Source: JAIQFF01 sp963725615 (GTDB lineage: Bacteria; Acidobacteriota; Terriglobia; Terriglobales; Acidobacteriaceae). Taken from it: a DNA stretch of 64,000 nt. The stretch spans positions 310,001 through 374,000 of the forward strand of contig CAVRZO010000001.1 of the NCBI GenBank assembly GCA_963725615.1, read 5' to 3'. The position numbers and the translations under genes are program-made. Numbering within the stretch: position 1 is the first letter of the stretch; every line of letters begins with the position of its first letter. This document shows positions 49,324-59,013 of this stretch, piece by piece. The notes beneath the pieces are model-generated. The model ran no database searches. It was not told the origin of the DNA and saw nothing but the letters and a program-made list of their open reading frames with translations.

Positions 49324-50481
49324 ATGCCGGTAGAAGCTTTAGCCGCAGCCACAGGGACCGCCACCATGGAAATTACAGTCAGCAAATTTGAACTCTTACG
49401 GGAACTGACTGCAACGCAGGGAGTGGTGGAGCGCAAGACCACAATACCGATCCTCTCCAACTACCTGTTTGAAGCTTCGAACGACAAGCTTTCGCTCACC
49501 GCGACTGACCTGGACCTGAGCTTGCGCACGGTGTGCAATGCCAAGGTCAAGAAAGAAGGGTCCTGTACCATTCCCGCCCGCAAGCTGCACGACTACGTAA
49601 AGCTGCTGCCGGACGCCGATATAACCATCAAGCTGCTGGAAAATCACTGGATCAGTATCCGTTGCGGACGGTCAAACACGAAGATGGTGGGAATGGCGCG
49701 CTCGAATTTCCCTACGCTGCCCGTGTTCCCCACGGTGGGCGTGGTAAAGATTCCGGCACTGGTATTGCGATCTATGATTGCCAAGACCGGTTTCGCCATC
49801 GCCAGTGAGGAATCGCGCTACACCTTGAACGGCGCGTTGATGGTGCTGAAGCCGGAGTCGATCACCATGGTAGCGACTGACGGCCATCGCCTGGCGCACA
49901 TCGAACGCAGCGGAGAAAAATTCGAAGGCGTTTCGGGAGAGCTGAAGACCCTCATCCCGAAAAAAGCGATGGATGAGTTGAGGTCCCTGCTCGATTCCAC
50001 CGATGCGGAAACCATTGATTTCGCAAAAGACGAGTCCACGCTCTACTTCCGCATCGGGCAGCGCCTGCTGACCTCGCGCCAACTGACCGGGCAATTCCCC
50101 AATTACGAAGCCGTACTTCCCAAGGACAACAACAAGAGCGTCACCCTGCCCGGCAACGATTTGAGCGCGGCCATCTCCCGCGTAGCGCAGTTTGCCGACG
50201 AGCGTTCGCGCGCCGTCCGCCTGCGCCTGGAGAAGGGCGAAGTAAAACTGTCTGCCTCCTCGACGGAAACCGGAGAATCCGAAGACTCGATCGAAACCGG
50301 CTACCAGGGCGACTCCCTGACGGTCGGCTTCAACGCCCAATATATTCTGGATTTCCTGAAGGCCGTCGGCGCCGGTGATGTAAAGCTCGAATTCAAAGAC
50401 CCCCAGTCCGCAGGCCAGCTCCGTCCCGCCGACAGCGAGGACTACAAGTACCGCTACATCGTCATGCCCATGCGCATCTGA
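49324..50481 (+). CDS. dnaN: DNA polymerase III sliding clamp (beta)
   Basis: This replicative processivity clamp has 385 residues and three related domains. TTIPILSNYLFEASNDKLSLTATDLDLSL near the N-terminus and FAIASEESRYTLNGALMVLKPESITMVATDGHRLA in domain 2 are typical. The C-terminus ends YKYRYIVMPMRI, the canonical VMPMR end. ATG 49324 is preceded by GGGAGATTTGGGTT. ATG 49366 (MEITVSKFELL) is an equally plausible start and would match the family N-terminus better. Confidence 0.95.
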   Translation: MPVEALAAATGTATMEITVSKFELLRELTATQGVVERKTTIPILSNYLFEASNDKLSLTATDLDLSLRTVCNAKVKKEGSCTIPARKLHDYVKLLPDADITIKLLENHWISIRCGRSNTKMVGMARSNFPTLPVFPTVGVVKIPALVLRSMIAKTGFAIASEESRYTLNGALMVLKPESITMVATDGHRLAHIERSGEKFEGVSGELKTLIPKKAMDELRSLLDSTDAETIDFAKDESTLYFRIGQRLLTSRQLTGQFPNYEAVLPKDNNKSVTLPGNDLSAAISRVAQFADERSRAVRLRLEKGEVKLSASSTETGESEDSIETGYQGDSLTVGFNAQYILDFLKAVGAGDVKLEFKDPQSAGQLRPADSEDYKYRYIVMPMRI

Positions 50482-50488
50482 GCTGTAG

Positions 50489-50630
50489 GTGTGGGGCGGG
50501 CGCCATCGCCCGCCGCTTTTGACCTTGATCTATCGTCAGCATCCCTCATCGCAGCCGGTATGCCGGCCACGGTAAGATTCCAAAGCAAAATCAACTGCAA
50601 AATCGGCGGGCGAGGGCGCCCGCCCCACAC
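50489..50630. repeat. Family B element between dnaN and mscL
   Basis: GTGTGGGGCGGGCGCCATCGCCC at the left and GGCGGGCGAGGGCGCCCGCC then CCACAC at the right form inverted ends 142 bases apart. Confidence 0.85.
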
Positions 50631-50700
50631 ATACCTTCCGCTTGACTACTCTTGGCTGACACCGTAAATTAGCCGCCTTGCGTTTTGGAGGTTCCATCCC

Positions 50701-51117
50701 ATGCTTAGCGGTTTCAAGCAATTTATCCTTCGCGGCAACGTGGTTGACCTGGCGGTTGGCGTGGTCATCGGTGCGGCCTTCGGGTCGGTCGTGACGGCGT
50801 TCACCAAAGACTTGCTGACTCCCCTGATTGCGGCCCTGGTCGGCAAGCCGGATTTCTCGTCGATTAGCTTTATGGTCAACGGTACGCCGTTTCCGGTGGG
50901 CGATTTTATCAACGCGCTGGTTTCGTTCTTGCTGGTCGCGGCGGCCGTGTATTTTTTCGTAGTCACGCCGATCAACGCATTGATCGCGCGCATGCGCAAG
51001 GCGCCAGCCCCAGCCGATCCCACGACCAAGAAGTGTCCCGAGTGCCTGAGCGAAATTCCCATCGACGCGCGGCGCTGCGGCTTCTGCACCCAGCCGGTGC
51101 TCGGCAAGGCGGCGTGA
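50701..51117 (+). CDS. mscL: Large-conductance mechanosensitive channel with C-terminal zinc ribbon
   Basis: MscL gates on membrane tension to release solutes in hypo-osmotic shock. The 138 residues contain TM1 (NVVDLAVGVVIGAAFGSVVTAF), the periplasmic loop, TM2 (ALVSFLLVAAAVYFFVVTPINAL) and, unusually, a tail with four cysteines: KKCPECLSEIPIDARRCGFC (C112, C115, C126, C129). Such a CxxC-x10-CxxC ribbon replaces the usual cytoplasmic helix bundle. GGAGGTTCC upstream gives a ribosome binding site. The tail suggests metal-dependent assembly or regulation; that is inference. Confidence 0.92.
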   Translation: MLSGFKQFILRGNVVDLAVGVVIGAAFGSVVTAFTKDLLTPLIAALVGKPDFSSISFMVNGTPFPVGDFINALVSFLLVAAAVYFFVVTPINALIARMRKAPAPADPTTKKCPECLSEIPIDARRCGFCTQPVLGKAA

Positions 51118-51143
51118 AGAAACGTGCGGCGAGTTTGCGAACG

Positions 51144-51311
51144 TCACACCCTGCGGTGTTGCCGTCGGAAATGAAAAATAGGTTTCCTGCGCGCCCCAGG
51201 CAGGCGCAGATGCGTGGCGCCGGCGACCTGATCGCGCTGCTCCCGCGCCATCCGTGCCACCAGCAACCCCATAAGCAGGAGAAACGCCACCACTACCCAT
51301 CCCTCACTCAT
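51144..51311 (-). CDS. Small membrane protein, 55 residues
   Basis: A short minus-strand ORF with ATG at 51309-51311, preceded by GGAGGGCCTT, an excellent Shine-Dalgarno with 5-base spacing. It reads MSEGWVVVAFLLLMGLLVAR then MAREQRDQVAGATHLRLPGA and a basic tail RRKPIFHFRRQHRRV. One hydrophobic helix (residues 6-20) then a positively charged cytoplasmic segment. It is convergent with mscL. No family recognised; could be a regulatory small membrane protein. It needs transcript or protein support. Confidence 0.5.
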   Translation of the reverse strand: MSEGWVVVAFLLLMGLLVARMAREQRDQVAGATHLRLPGARRKPIFHFRRQHRRV

Positions 51312-51423
51312 AAGGCCCTCCGCTTTCCCCCGCTCTTAATTGGATGACCTTTCCTGTAAAACTTTCATAAAAAGTGCGCTAAAAGTTCATAAGGAATAGA
51401 GTTGGCGCCTTTACGGACATTTT

Positions 51424-51714
51424 ATGGACTCTTTATTCGGAACTTACGAATTTTTGTATCCAATGATCTGGGTGAGTGATGGCCGGCGTCTCAGAGTGCC
51501 GGGATCGAGCCTGGAGGATGAAATGTTAGTGATGGCAGCAATGGACGTGCTGTGTATGGGCGGCATAGCGTTCTGCCTTCGTTTTCTGGTTGCACTATTC
51601 CAGGAGCGCAAGCCTCGGCGGGTTGGGGATCGGATGCGCCCGCAACTCAGTTCTGGCGAAAACCCGAATGCCGGGCCGCAGCAACAGCAACAGCCCATGA
51701 CTCGGGCCGCTTGA
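51424..51714 (+). CDS. Hypothetical protein, 96 residues
   Basis: The protein starts MDSLFGTYEFLYPMIWVSDG, has a hydrophobic stretch MLVMAAMDVLCMGGIAFCLRFLVALF (about 34-59) that may be one membrane helix, and a Gln-rich tail (GPQQQQQPMTRAA). No clear ribosome binding site and no family recognised. The region before it (51312-51423) has AT-rich sequence. Coding status is moderate. Confidence 0.4.
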   Translation: MDSLFGTYEFLYPMIWVSDGRRLRVPGSSLEDEMLVMAAMDVLCMGGIAFCLRFLVALFQERKPRRVGDRMRPQLSSGENPNAGPQQQQQPMTRAA

Positions 51715-51792
51715 AAAACGCATTGCACGCGAGCGTTTTTGTTGAGGCACGCTGAATTCAATGTTGTTTTAACCGGAAAGGGATAGAATCCG

Positions 51793-52044
51793 ATGTCGAT
51801 CCAGGAAGTATCCGCAGAACAATTGGCAGAACTCTTACATCACTATCATCAGGCACTGGGGCCGGATTTTAGTTGCGACAGCAAACCGGACGCCGAAGCA
51901 TGGGAGCAGGTTCCACAGCCGGAGAAAAAACGGCTGGTGGCCGCGGCGCGCCTGGCATTGCTGGAATTGACGTCAATGGCCAGAGAGGTTGAAGACTCAA
52001 GGCGCTATTTCGCAAAGCCCGGCCAGGCCGAATGGGGCTGCTGA
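51793..52044 (+). CDS. Hypothetical protein, 83 residues
   Basis: The protein starts MSIQEVSAEQLAELLHHYHQ, continues with WEQVPQPEKKRLVAAARLALLELTSMA and ends GQAEWGC. It is predicted helical and soluble. AAAGGGATAG lies upstream of the ATG as a weak ribosome binding site. The repeated Trp/Pro and helical pattern (PxPEKKRLVAAARLAL) resembles small orphan acidobacterial proteins, but I cannot assign a family. Confidence 0.5.
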   Translation: MSIQEVSAEQLAELLHHYHQALGPDFSCDSKPDAEAWEQVPQPEKKRLVAAARLALLELTSMAREVEDSRRYFAKPGQAEWGC

Positions 52045-52115
52045 GCTGGGGCGAGGGCCACTCATGCGGGGCACCTCCCGGGCGCCAGGAGTTCGGCATC
52101 CTGTAGCATGAGGCT

Positions 52116-52736
52116 ATGACGCGACTTCAGTCTTTTGTCCTTCTGGCGTTGTTCTCGGCGCCTTTGTGGGCGCAGGACAAGAGACAACCGGTTGCTTCTT
52201 CCCGCCGGGCCGCCCCGCACGCGATGTCCGGCCCAAGTTCCGGCGCGGTCGGCGATGGCGTCTACCACAATCAGTCTTTCGGGTTCAGCTACAAACTGCC
52301 CTACGGCTGGGTGGATCGCACCGCCGACATGCAGGACGACACTGGCGACGCCTCCCAGTCCCGGGTACTGATGGCCATCTTCGAACGGCCTCCGCAAGCC
52401 AGCGGCGACACCATAAATTCTGCGGTCGTGATCGCGGCCGAGCCGCTTCCCACCGGCATGAAGACCGCGGCCGAATATTTCGATTCCCTGGCCGCGCTGA
52501 CCTCAGCAAAAGGCTTCCAGACAGAAGAAGAACCCCACGAGTTTTCTGTGGGTACTACCAGGCTGGTGCGTGGGGACTTCAGCAAAGCGCGCGGGACACT
52601 CACCATACGGCAGGCCTCCCTGATTTTGCTGCACAAGGGAGACGCACTTTCGTTTACTTTTATCGGCGGCAGCGCAGATGAAGTGAATGAACTGATCGAG
52701 AGATTGAGCTTCGCGGCGCGAAAATCACCGCACTGA
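52116..52736 (+). CDS. Secreted hypothetical protein, 206 residues
   Basis: A signal peptide (MTRLQSFVLLALFSAPLWAQ, cleavage after 20) precedes a Ser/Pro-rich stretch and an ordered domain beginning YHNQSFGFSYKLPYGWVDRT. The end, LTIRQASLILLHKGDALSFTFIGGSADEVNELIERLSF, has the look of a small lipid- or membrane-associated beta-alpha domain similar to PsbP/DUF1795-like or 'DcrB' folds. That comparison is by pattern only. Convergent with the hpnH run; a family C element lies between. Confidence 0.6.
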   Translation: MTRLQSFVLLALFSAPLWAQDKRQPVASSRRAAPHAMSGPSSGAVGDGVYHNQSFGFSYKLPYGWVDRTADMQDDTGDASQSRVLMAIFERPPQASGDTINSAVVIAAEPLPTGMKTAAEYFDSLAALTSAKGFQTEEEPHEFSVGTTRLVRGDFSKARGTLTIRQASLILLHKGDALSFTFIGGSADEVNELIERLSFAARKSPH

Positions 52737-52741
52737 TCCCT

Positions 52742-52944
52742 TGTCATCCCGAGCGGAGCGGAAAAATTCGCTTCGCGAACTTTCCGCGCTGTCGAAGGAC
52801 CCCTATAGGCGGCAATGCTCTGGAGTCTACGGGATCTTCATTTGCTGCAAGAGCCCACATACACATAGGATGTGCTGCCGGTAGAGGTCCTTCGACTCCG
52901 CATCGCGTTCGCAAGCGAACGCAGATGCTGCGCTCAGGATGACA
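52742..52944. repeat. Family C element (about 203 bp)
   Basis: The ends TGTCATCCCGAGCGGAGCGG and GCTGCGCTCAGGATGACA are inverted. It contains TTCGCTTCGCGAA, GTCGAAGGACCCCTA at the left and AGGTCCTTCGACT and CGTTCGCAAGCGAACG at the right. Between convergent genes. Confidence 0.8.
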
Positions 52945-52951
52945 GCAGAAA

Positions 52952-53391
52952 TTATTCCAGCGCTTCCGGCTCAAGCCCGATGTGCTTCTCGCCGGCGGCT
53001 TTCTTTTCCACGTATTTTTTGACCCACGCTTCCCAGCTTTTTCCTGCCGCAGTGTCGCGCCCGGTGAAAGCCAGGGCGGCGATGTCGGAGTAGGCAATCA
53101 TCACGCGCTGGTTGGAAGTCCGGGGCAGTACGCGCACCAGGGATTCCGCCAGAATGGGCCCGCTCTTGCGATCAAAGAGATAGCCTTCGACTGTGGTTCC
53201 GTCCTTGCGCGTGATGGTCACATCGCCGCGGTAGTCGAATGCTTTTTCCAGGGCTTTACGGGTTTCCTCTTCTGAGGCCAGCGCGGGGACCCATCCCTCG
53301 AGCTTTTCGTGTTCCCAGCCGGGAGATACTTCGAGCGCGTCAGGCGATGCAGCCTCGGCTTCGGGATGAACGTGGCCGGCGGCCTTGCCGG

Positions 53392-53395
<4 letters not shown>
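52952..53395 (-). CDS. Hypothetical protein coupled to hpnH
   Basis: A 147-residue soluble protein: MTGKAAGHVHPEAEAASPDA, then EETRKALEKAFDYRGDVTITRKDGTTVEGYLFDRK and RVMIAYSDIAALAFTGRDTAAGKSWEAWVKKYVEKKAAGEKH. The central part (DGTTVEGYLFDR...IAYSDIAALAFTG) has an SH3-like strand pattern. Its start overlaps the hpnH stop by four bases, so it is translationally coupled. No family recognised. Its coupling suggests a role linked to hopanoid or membrane modification, but this is context only. Confidence 0.65.
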
Positions 53396-54510
<1,115 letters not shown>

Positions 54511-54584
54511 GCTGGACTGGGATCTCCTCCCAATATGCTATCAGGTCACGCCGACCTCGTGGGCTGATCATGTAGGGGACACCC

Positions 54585-54712
54585 GGGTGGGGCGGACAAC
54601 TCTTGTCCGCCGCCTTTGGGGTTGATTCTTGGTTTGGAGCCCGCAGTTGGCGGCGGTCCCGCAGGCAAATGGATTCCCGGCTGCGAAGCGGACAAGAGTG
54701 TCCGCCCCACAC
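54585..54712. repeat. Family B element between hpnH and gyrB
   Basis: GGGTGGGGCGGACAACTCTTGTCCGCC at the left and AGCGGACAAGAGTGTCCGCC then CCACAC at the right are inverted. This is the GGACAxxxxTGTCC sub-type also seen at 12013. Lies in the divergent gap upstream of gyrB. Confidence 0.8.
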
Positions 54713-54762
54713 GGGTTCATTCGAAGCGACGGCTGGGTGCATTTACATAGCCGATTCCGGGG

Positions 54763-54791
54763 TCGAAAAATGCGCTTTCTCGTGGTACAAT
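54763..54791 (+). promoter_or_regulatory. gyrB promoter
   Basis: TCGAAA (54763-54768) as a weak -35, 17-base spacing, TACAAT (54786-54791) with TG at 54783-54784 as an extended -10. This gives a leader of about 110 bases before ATG 54909, which has GGAG just upstream. Confidence 0.5.
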
Positions 54792-54908
54792 TAGATACAA
54801 CCTCGCAAGCCGTAAGTGTTAATAATTTCAGTAATTTGAGGCAAAATCCAGGACATCGGAAAAGCGTGCCGGACCGGACCCAGATCCCGGCATTTTCCAC
54901 GGAGCTGA

Positions 54909-57527
54909 ATGGCTACGAAAGAAATCACTCCCATCGACGAAACTAAGCCAAAAAACGGGAAGCTCGCTGCCATAAATGGGGGCAACGGCGACTACAACGC
55001 TGACTCCATCAAAGTGCTCGGCGGCATGGAGGCGGTGCGCAAACGTCCCGCCATGTACATCGGTTCCACCGGCGAGATGGGATTGCACCATCTGGTCTAT
55101 GAAGTCGTGGACAATTCGGTCGACGAAGCTCTCGCTGGCTACGCGCACGAAATTTCTGTCACCATCCATATCGACAATTCCATCACCGTGGTGGACGATG
55201 GCCGCGGCATTCCCGTGGACTCAATGGAGATTGACGGCGAAAAGGTTCCCGCCGCTCAGGTGGTCATGACCAAGCTGCACGCCGGCGGCAAGTTCGACTC
55301 TTCCTCCTATAAAGTTTCAGGCGGATTGCACGGCGTCGGCGTCTCCTGCGTGAATGCACTGAGCGAAGAGCTCGATCTCGAAATCTGGCGCGACGGATTT
55401 ACCTGGGAACAGACGTATTCCAAAGGCGAGCCCACCAGCAAGCTGAAGAAAGCGGGCGCCAGCAAGAAACTTGGGACGAAAGTTCACTTCCTGCCCGACC
55501 GCAGCATCTTCACCGCTACCGAATACAACTACGACACGCTGGCGCAGCGCCTGCGGGAATTGGCGTTCCTGAACAAGGGCCTGCTGATCACGCTAACCGA
55601 TGAGCGCACCACCGACGCAAAAACCGGCGAAGCCAAGTCGGCCGAGTTCAAATACAACGGTGGCATCGCCGAGTTCATCAAGCATCTGAACCGCGGCAAG
55701 CAAGTGCTGCACGAGAAGCCCATCTACATGGAAGCCGAGCGCAGCGGCGTGGTCATGGAGATCGGGCTGCAATATAACGATGCCTACTCAGAGTCGGTGT
55801 TCAGTTTCGCCAACAACATCAACACCGTTGACGGAGGCTCGCACCTTTCCGGCTTCCGCATGGCCCTGACCCGCACCATCAACTATGCCGGGCAGCAGAT
55901 GGGCCTGTTCAAAGATGTAAAAGAAAATCTTACTGGCGATGACGTGCGCGAAGGCTTGGTCGCGGTCATCAGCGTAAAACTGCCGCAGCCGCAGTTTGAA
56001 GGCCAGACAAAAGGCAAACTGAACTCCGACATCGCCGGTGTCGTCCAGGCATTCGTGAACGAGCGCTTGGGCGCGTATCTCGAGCAGAACCCAACCGTCG
56101 GACGCAAGATCATCAACAAGGCCATCGAAGCCTCGCGCGCGCGTGAAGCCGCACGCAAGGCCCGCGATCTTACCCGCCGCAAGGGTGCGCTGGATGGCGG
56201 CGGCCTTCCCGGCAAACTCGCCGATTGTTCGGAACGGCAGCCGGAGCGCTGCGAGTTGTTTCTGGTCGAAGGAGAATCCGCCGGCGGCACCGCTAAACAG
56301 GGCCGCGATCGGCGCTTCCAGGCCATCCTTCCCCTGAAAGGAAAAATCCTCAACGTCGAGAAGGCCCGCTACGACAAGATGCTGGGACACGAAGAAATTC
56401 GCGCCATGATTACGGCGCTCGGCACCGGCATTGGTAAAGACGACTTCGACTTCACCAAGCTGCGCTACGGCAAGATCATCCTAATGACCGACGCAGACGT
56501 GGACGGAAGCCACATCCGCACTCTGCTGCTCACATTTTTCTTCCGCCACATGCAGGAGCTGATCAAGCGCGGCAACGTGTTCATCGCGCAGCCGCCGCTG
56601 TACTCGATCAAGAAGGGCAAGACGCTGCAGTACATCAAGGACGACGATGCGCTCGACAAAATCATCCTGAAGCGCGCGGCCGACAGCATCATCGTTCGCT
56701 ACGGCGAGGGCGCGGCCAAGCTCGAAGGCGCAGGCCTGTCGAAGTTCGCCAGCGGCCTGAAAGAATATTTTGGTTTCTTCGACAAAGTGAACAAGCGCCT
56801 GCGCGACGAGAAAATCGTCGAATTGCTGCCACGTCTTGATCTTTCGAAACGCACCGATTTTGAAGGTGACAAGAAAGCCGCGCCAAAAAAGATTGAGAAA
56901 CTGGAAAAAGAACTGAAGAAGCTGCAAAAAGAACGCGACTTCAAAAGCATCGAGTCGCGCTTCGACGAAGAGCACAATCTCTGGGAGGTGAAATACGTCA
57001 ACTCCCAGGGCGCCGAGCACGTCATCAACTGGGAACTGGCTTCCACTGCCGAGTACCGCCAGCTGTTGTCAAAATTCAAGCAGGTCGAGCTTTACATGGA
57101 ACCACCGTTCGTGATCGAAACCATCACCGACGCGACTCCCGCGAGCGAAAGCACCGAAGAGTCCGCCGCCGAAGGCGAAGAAGCGGACACGAAGGCGGAA
57201 AAGAAAGCACCGAAAGTGACTGCCAGGAAGAGGTCTGCCGAGCCCGAGGTCGTCGAGAAGGCGAATGTCCGCGAACTCTTCGAATATGTGAAAGAGGCGG
57301 GCAGCCGCGGCTACGAGAAGACGCGCTACAAGGGTCTGGGCGAAATGAACTCAGAGCAGCTCTGGCAAACCACCATGGACCCCGAGCGCCGCACCCTGCT
57401 CTCGGTGAAGCTCGAAGACCTGGCGGAGTGCGAAACCATCTTCAGCACGCTGATGGGCGAAGACGTCGAAGCCCGGCGCAAATTTATCGAAGACAATGCG
57501 CTCGATGTGAAGAACCTGGATATTTAG
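54909..57527 (+). CDS. gyrB: DNA gyrase subunit B
   Basis: GyrB (872 residues) is the ATPase subunit that powers negative supercoiling. GHKL ATPase domain: RPAMYIGSTGEMGLHHLVYEVVDNSVDEA and VDDGRGIPVD, GGLHGVGVSCVNALS. The TOPRIM motif EGESAGGTAKQGRDR starts near residue 453, followed by the DADVDGSHIRTLLL metal motif. The C-terminal tail has TRYKGLGEMNSEQLWQTTMDP. A Gram-negative-type insertion is present in the TOPRIM region, plus a low-complexity acidic/basic stretch (about 740-782, STEESAAEGEEADTKAEKKA) not usual in GyrB. Confidence 0.96.
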   Translation: MATKEITPIDETKPKNGKLAAINGGNGDYNADSIKVLGGMEAVRKRPAMYIGSTGEMGLHHLVYEVVDNSVDEALAGYAHEISVTIHIDNSITVVDDGRGIPVDSMEIDGEKVPAAQVVMTKLHAGGKFDSSSYKVSGGLHGVGVSCVNALSEELDLEIWRDGFTWEQTYSKGEPTSKLKKAGASKKLGTKVHFLPDRSIFTATEYNYDTLAQRLRELAFLNKGLLITLTDERTTDAKTGEAKSAEFKYNGGIAEFIKHLNRGKQVLHEKPIYMEAERSGVVMEIGLQYNDAYSESVFSFANNINTVDGGSHLSGFRMALTRTINYAGQQMGLFKDVKENLTGDDVREGLVAVISVKLPQPQFEGQTKGKLNSDIAGVVQAFVNERLGAYLEQNPTVGRKIINKAIEASRAREAARKARDLTRRKGALDGGGLPGKLADCSERQPERCELFLVEGESAGGTAKQGRDRRFQAILPLKGKILNVEKARYDKMLGHEEIRAMITALGTGIGKDDFDFTKLRYGKIILMTDADVDGSHIRTLLLTFFFRHMQELIKRGNVFIAQPPLYSIKKGKTLQYIKDDDALDKIILKRAADSIIVRYGEGAAKLEGAGLSKFASGLKEYFGFFDKVNKRLRDEKIVELLPRLDLSKRTDFEGDKKAAPKKIEKLEKELKKLQKERDFKSIESRFDEEHNLWEVKYVNSQGAEHVINWELASTAEYRQLLSKFKQVELYMEPPFVIETITDATPASESTEESAAEGEEADTKAEKKAPKVTARKRSAEPEVVEKANVRELFEYVKEAGSRGYEKTRYKGLGEMNSEQLWQTTMDPERRTLLSVKLEDLAECETIFSTLMGEDVEARRKFIEDNALDVKNLDI

Positions 57528-57777
57528 AATTCAGGCCACGGATTCACGCGGATCTCCACGGATAAAAGCAGATCGAATGGGTGGCCTTCGGGTCGCCCTT
57601 TCCTTTTGTTGCTGGCGTCGCCGTGGAAAAGCAGTCCTTCCGGATCGCGTCAGCTCCTGTGCCCTCGGCGGTTGAAAATTCTCTGCAAGTTTCCCCATCC
57701 TCCGCATTCTTCCATTGGCGACTACAGCTCTGGGAACAAAACCGGTTCGGAAATGGTCTACGGTTATGGAGGACATT
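57528..57777. other. 250-base gap after gyrB
   Basis: It contains GATTCACGCGGATCTCCACGG-type sequence near 57540 and CTCTGCAAGTTTCCCC near 57679. The latter recurs as CCCTGCAAGTTTCCCC near 58926 before the next gene, so the leaders of the DUF4349 and DUF4139 genes share a motif. Confidence 0.45.
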
Positions 57778-58839
57778 ATGAAACCTGTCTCGGGCGACTT
57801 CTGGCAGAAGAGCAACAAGTGGCTGAAGACCGGATGGCTGATCACGGCCGGGCTTTCGGCTTTATATTTCGGAACCACGCAGCCTAACCAGGGCTACACG
57901 GGGGTCGCGGCGGAAAAGGGTACAAGTCTCTCTTCGAGCCAGTGGGATCCCGTTTCGATGTGGCGAGAACCCCTTCCGGAGCGAGTTTTCAAAGCGAAGG
58001 AAAGCCAGCTGAGCGGAGTGGTCAGGATGATTGCGGACGGCGGGGGCGAGGCACGGTCGCAGCAGGCGGCGATGGTCAGCTACCTGCCGGCATCCCCGCC
58101 GCCAGCACCTGACTACGATCGCAAGATGGTACGAAACTCTTCGGTGGATCTCGTGGCCAAGAATCCAGCCGACACTTCGGAAAAGATTCGCCAGCTTGCG
58201 GAACGCCTGGGTGGATTTCTGGTGAAGTCAGTGACCAATGGACAGGATGCACAAAGCGCATTCCTCGAAGTACGCGTTCCCTCAGAACGTTTCGAGGAGG
58301 CGCGCGCTGAAATCCGGAAGCTGGGATTGCGCGTCGAAAGCGAGAGAGTGGAAGCGGAAGACGTTACCCGGCAGTATGTAGATCTGGATGCTCGCCTGCG
58401 AAACCTGCGGGGCGAAGAGGCGCAATATCTGTCCATCATGAAACGCGCCCACACCGTCAAGGACACCCTAGAGGTCAGCGAAAAGCTGAGCAATGTGCGC
58501 GGCCAGATCGAACAGCAGCAGGCGGAGTTTGAAGCGCTTTCGAAACAGGTAGAGACGGTTGCGATCAACGTAACGCTTCACACCGAGGCCGAGGCCCAGT
58601 TGTTCGGCCTCCACTGGCGACCCTTGTACCAATTGAAACTCGCCCTCCGCGACGGCCTAAACAGCCTGGGCAACTATGGCATCGTCATGGCCGGCCTTGT
58701 TTTCCTGATGCCCTCCATTTTGCTCTGGCTGGTGACCATTCTGCTGGGCGCGGCGGCAGGTTGGCGAATCTTGCGCTGGGCAAGCCGAGTCTTCTTTGGC
58801 TGGCCGCGATCAGCGACCCCGATCGAAGCGGGGAACTAG
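57778..58839 (+). CDS. DUF4349 membrane-anchored coiled-coil protein
   Basis: The protein is 353 residues. A short N-terminal hydrophobic region (TGWLITAGLSALYFGTT, about 16-32) may be a membrane anchor or signal. The central domain (about 120-290) matches DUF4349: NSSVDLVAKNPADTSEKIRQLAERLGGFLVKSVTN, VRVPSERFEEARAEIRKLGLRVESERVEAEDVTRQYVDLDARLRNLRGEEAQYL, then a coiled coil. A C-terminal transmembrane hairpin (about 300-335, GIVMAGLVFLMPSILLWLVTILLGAAAGW) ends the protein. GGAGGACATT before ATG 57778 sets the start. Function unknown. Confidence 0.85.
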   Translation: MKPVSGDFWQKSNKWLKTGWLITAGLSALYFGTTQPNQGYTGVAAEKGTSLSSSQWDPVSMWREPLPERVFKAKESQLSGVVRMIADGGGEARSQQAAMVSYLPASPPPAPDYDRKMVRNSSVDLVAKNPADTSEKIRQLAERLGGFLVKSVTNGQDAQSAFLEVRVPSERFEEARAEIRKLGLRVESERVEAEDVTRQYVDLDARLRNLRGEEAQYLSIMKRAHTVKDTLEVSEKLSNVRGQIEQQQAEFEALSKQVETVAINVTLHTEAEAQLFGLHWRPLYQLKLALRDGLNSLGNYGIVMAGLVFLMPSILLWLVTILLGAAAGWRILRWASRVFFGWPRSATPIEAGN

Positions 58840-59013
58840 GCGTCAGCCCCTGACTCCACGGGGCAATCGCTGCTGGTTACCAGCGGTTACCTCCGTGTCC
58901 CCAATGTCCTCCGTGGTCAAAAACTCCCTGCAAGTTTCCCCTTACCCGGCGTTCTTCCCATAGGACGGGAAAACCTCCTCCTTCCCGCCCAATGAAAATA
59001 AGGGGAAACGACA

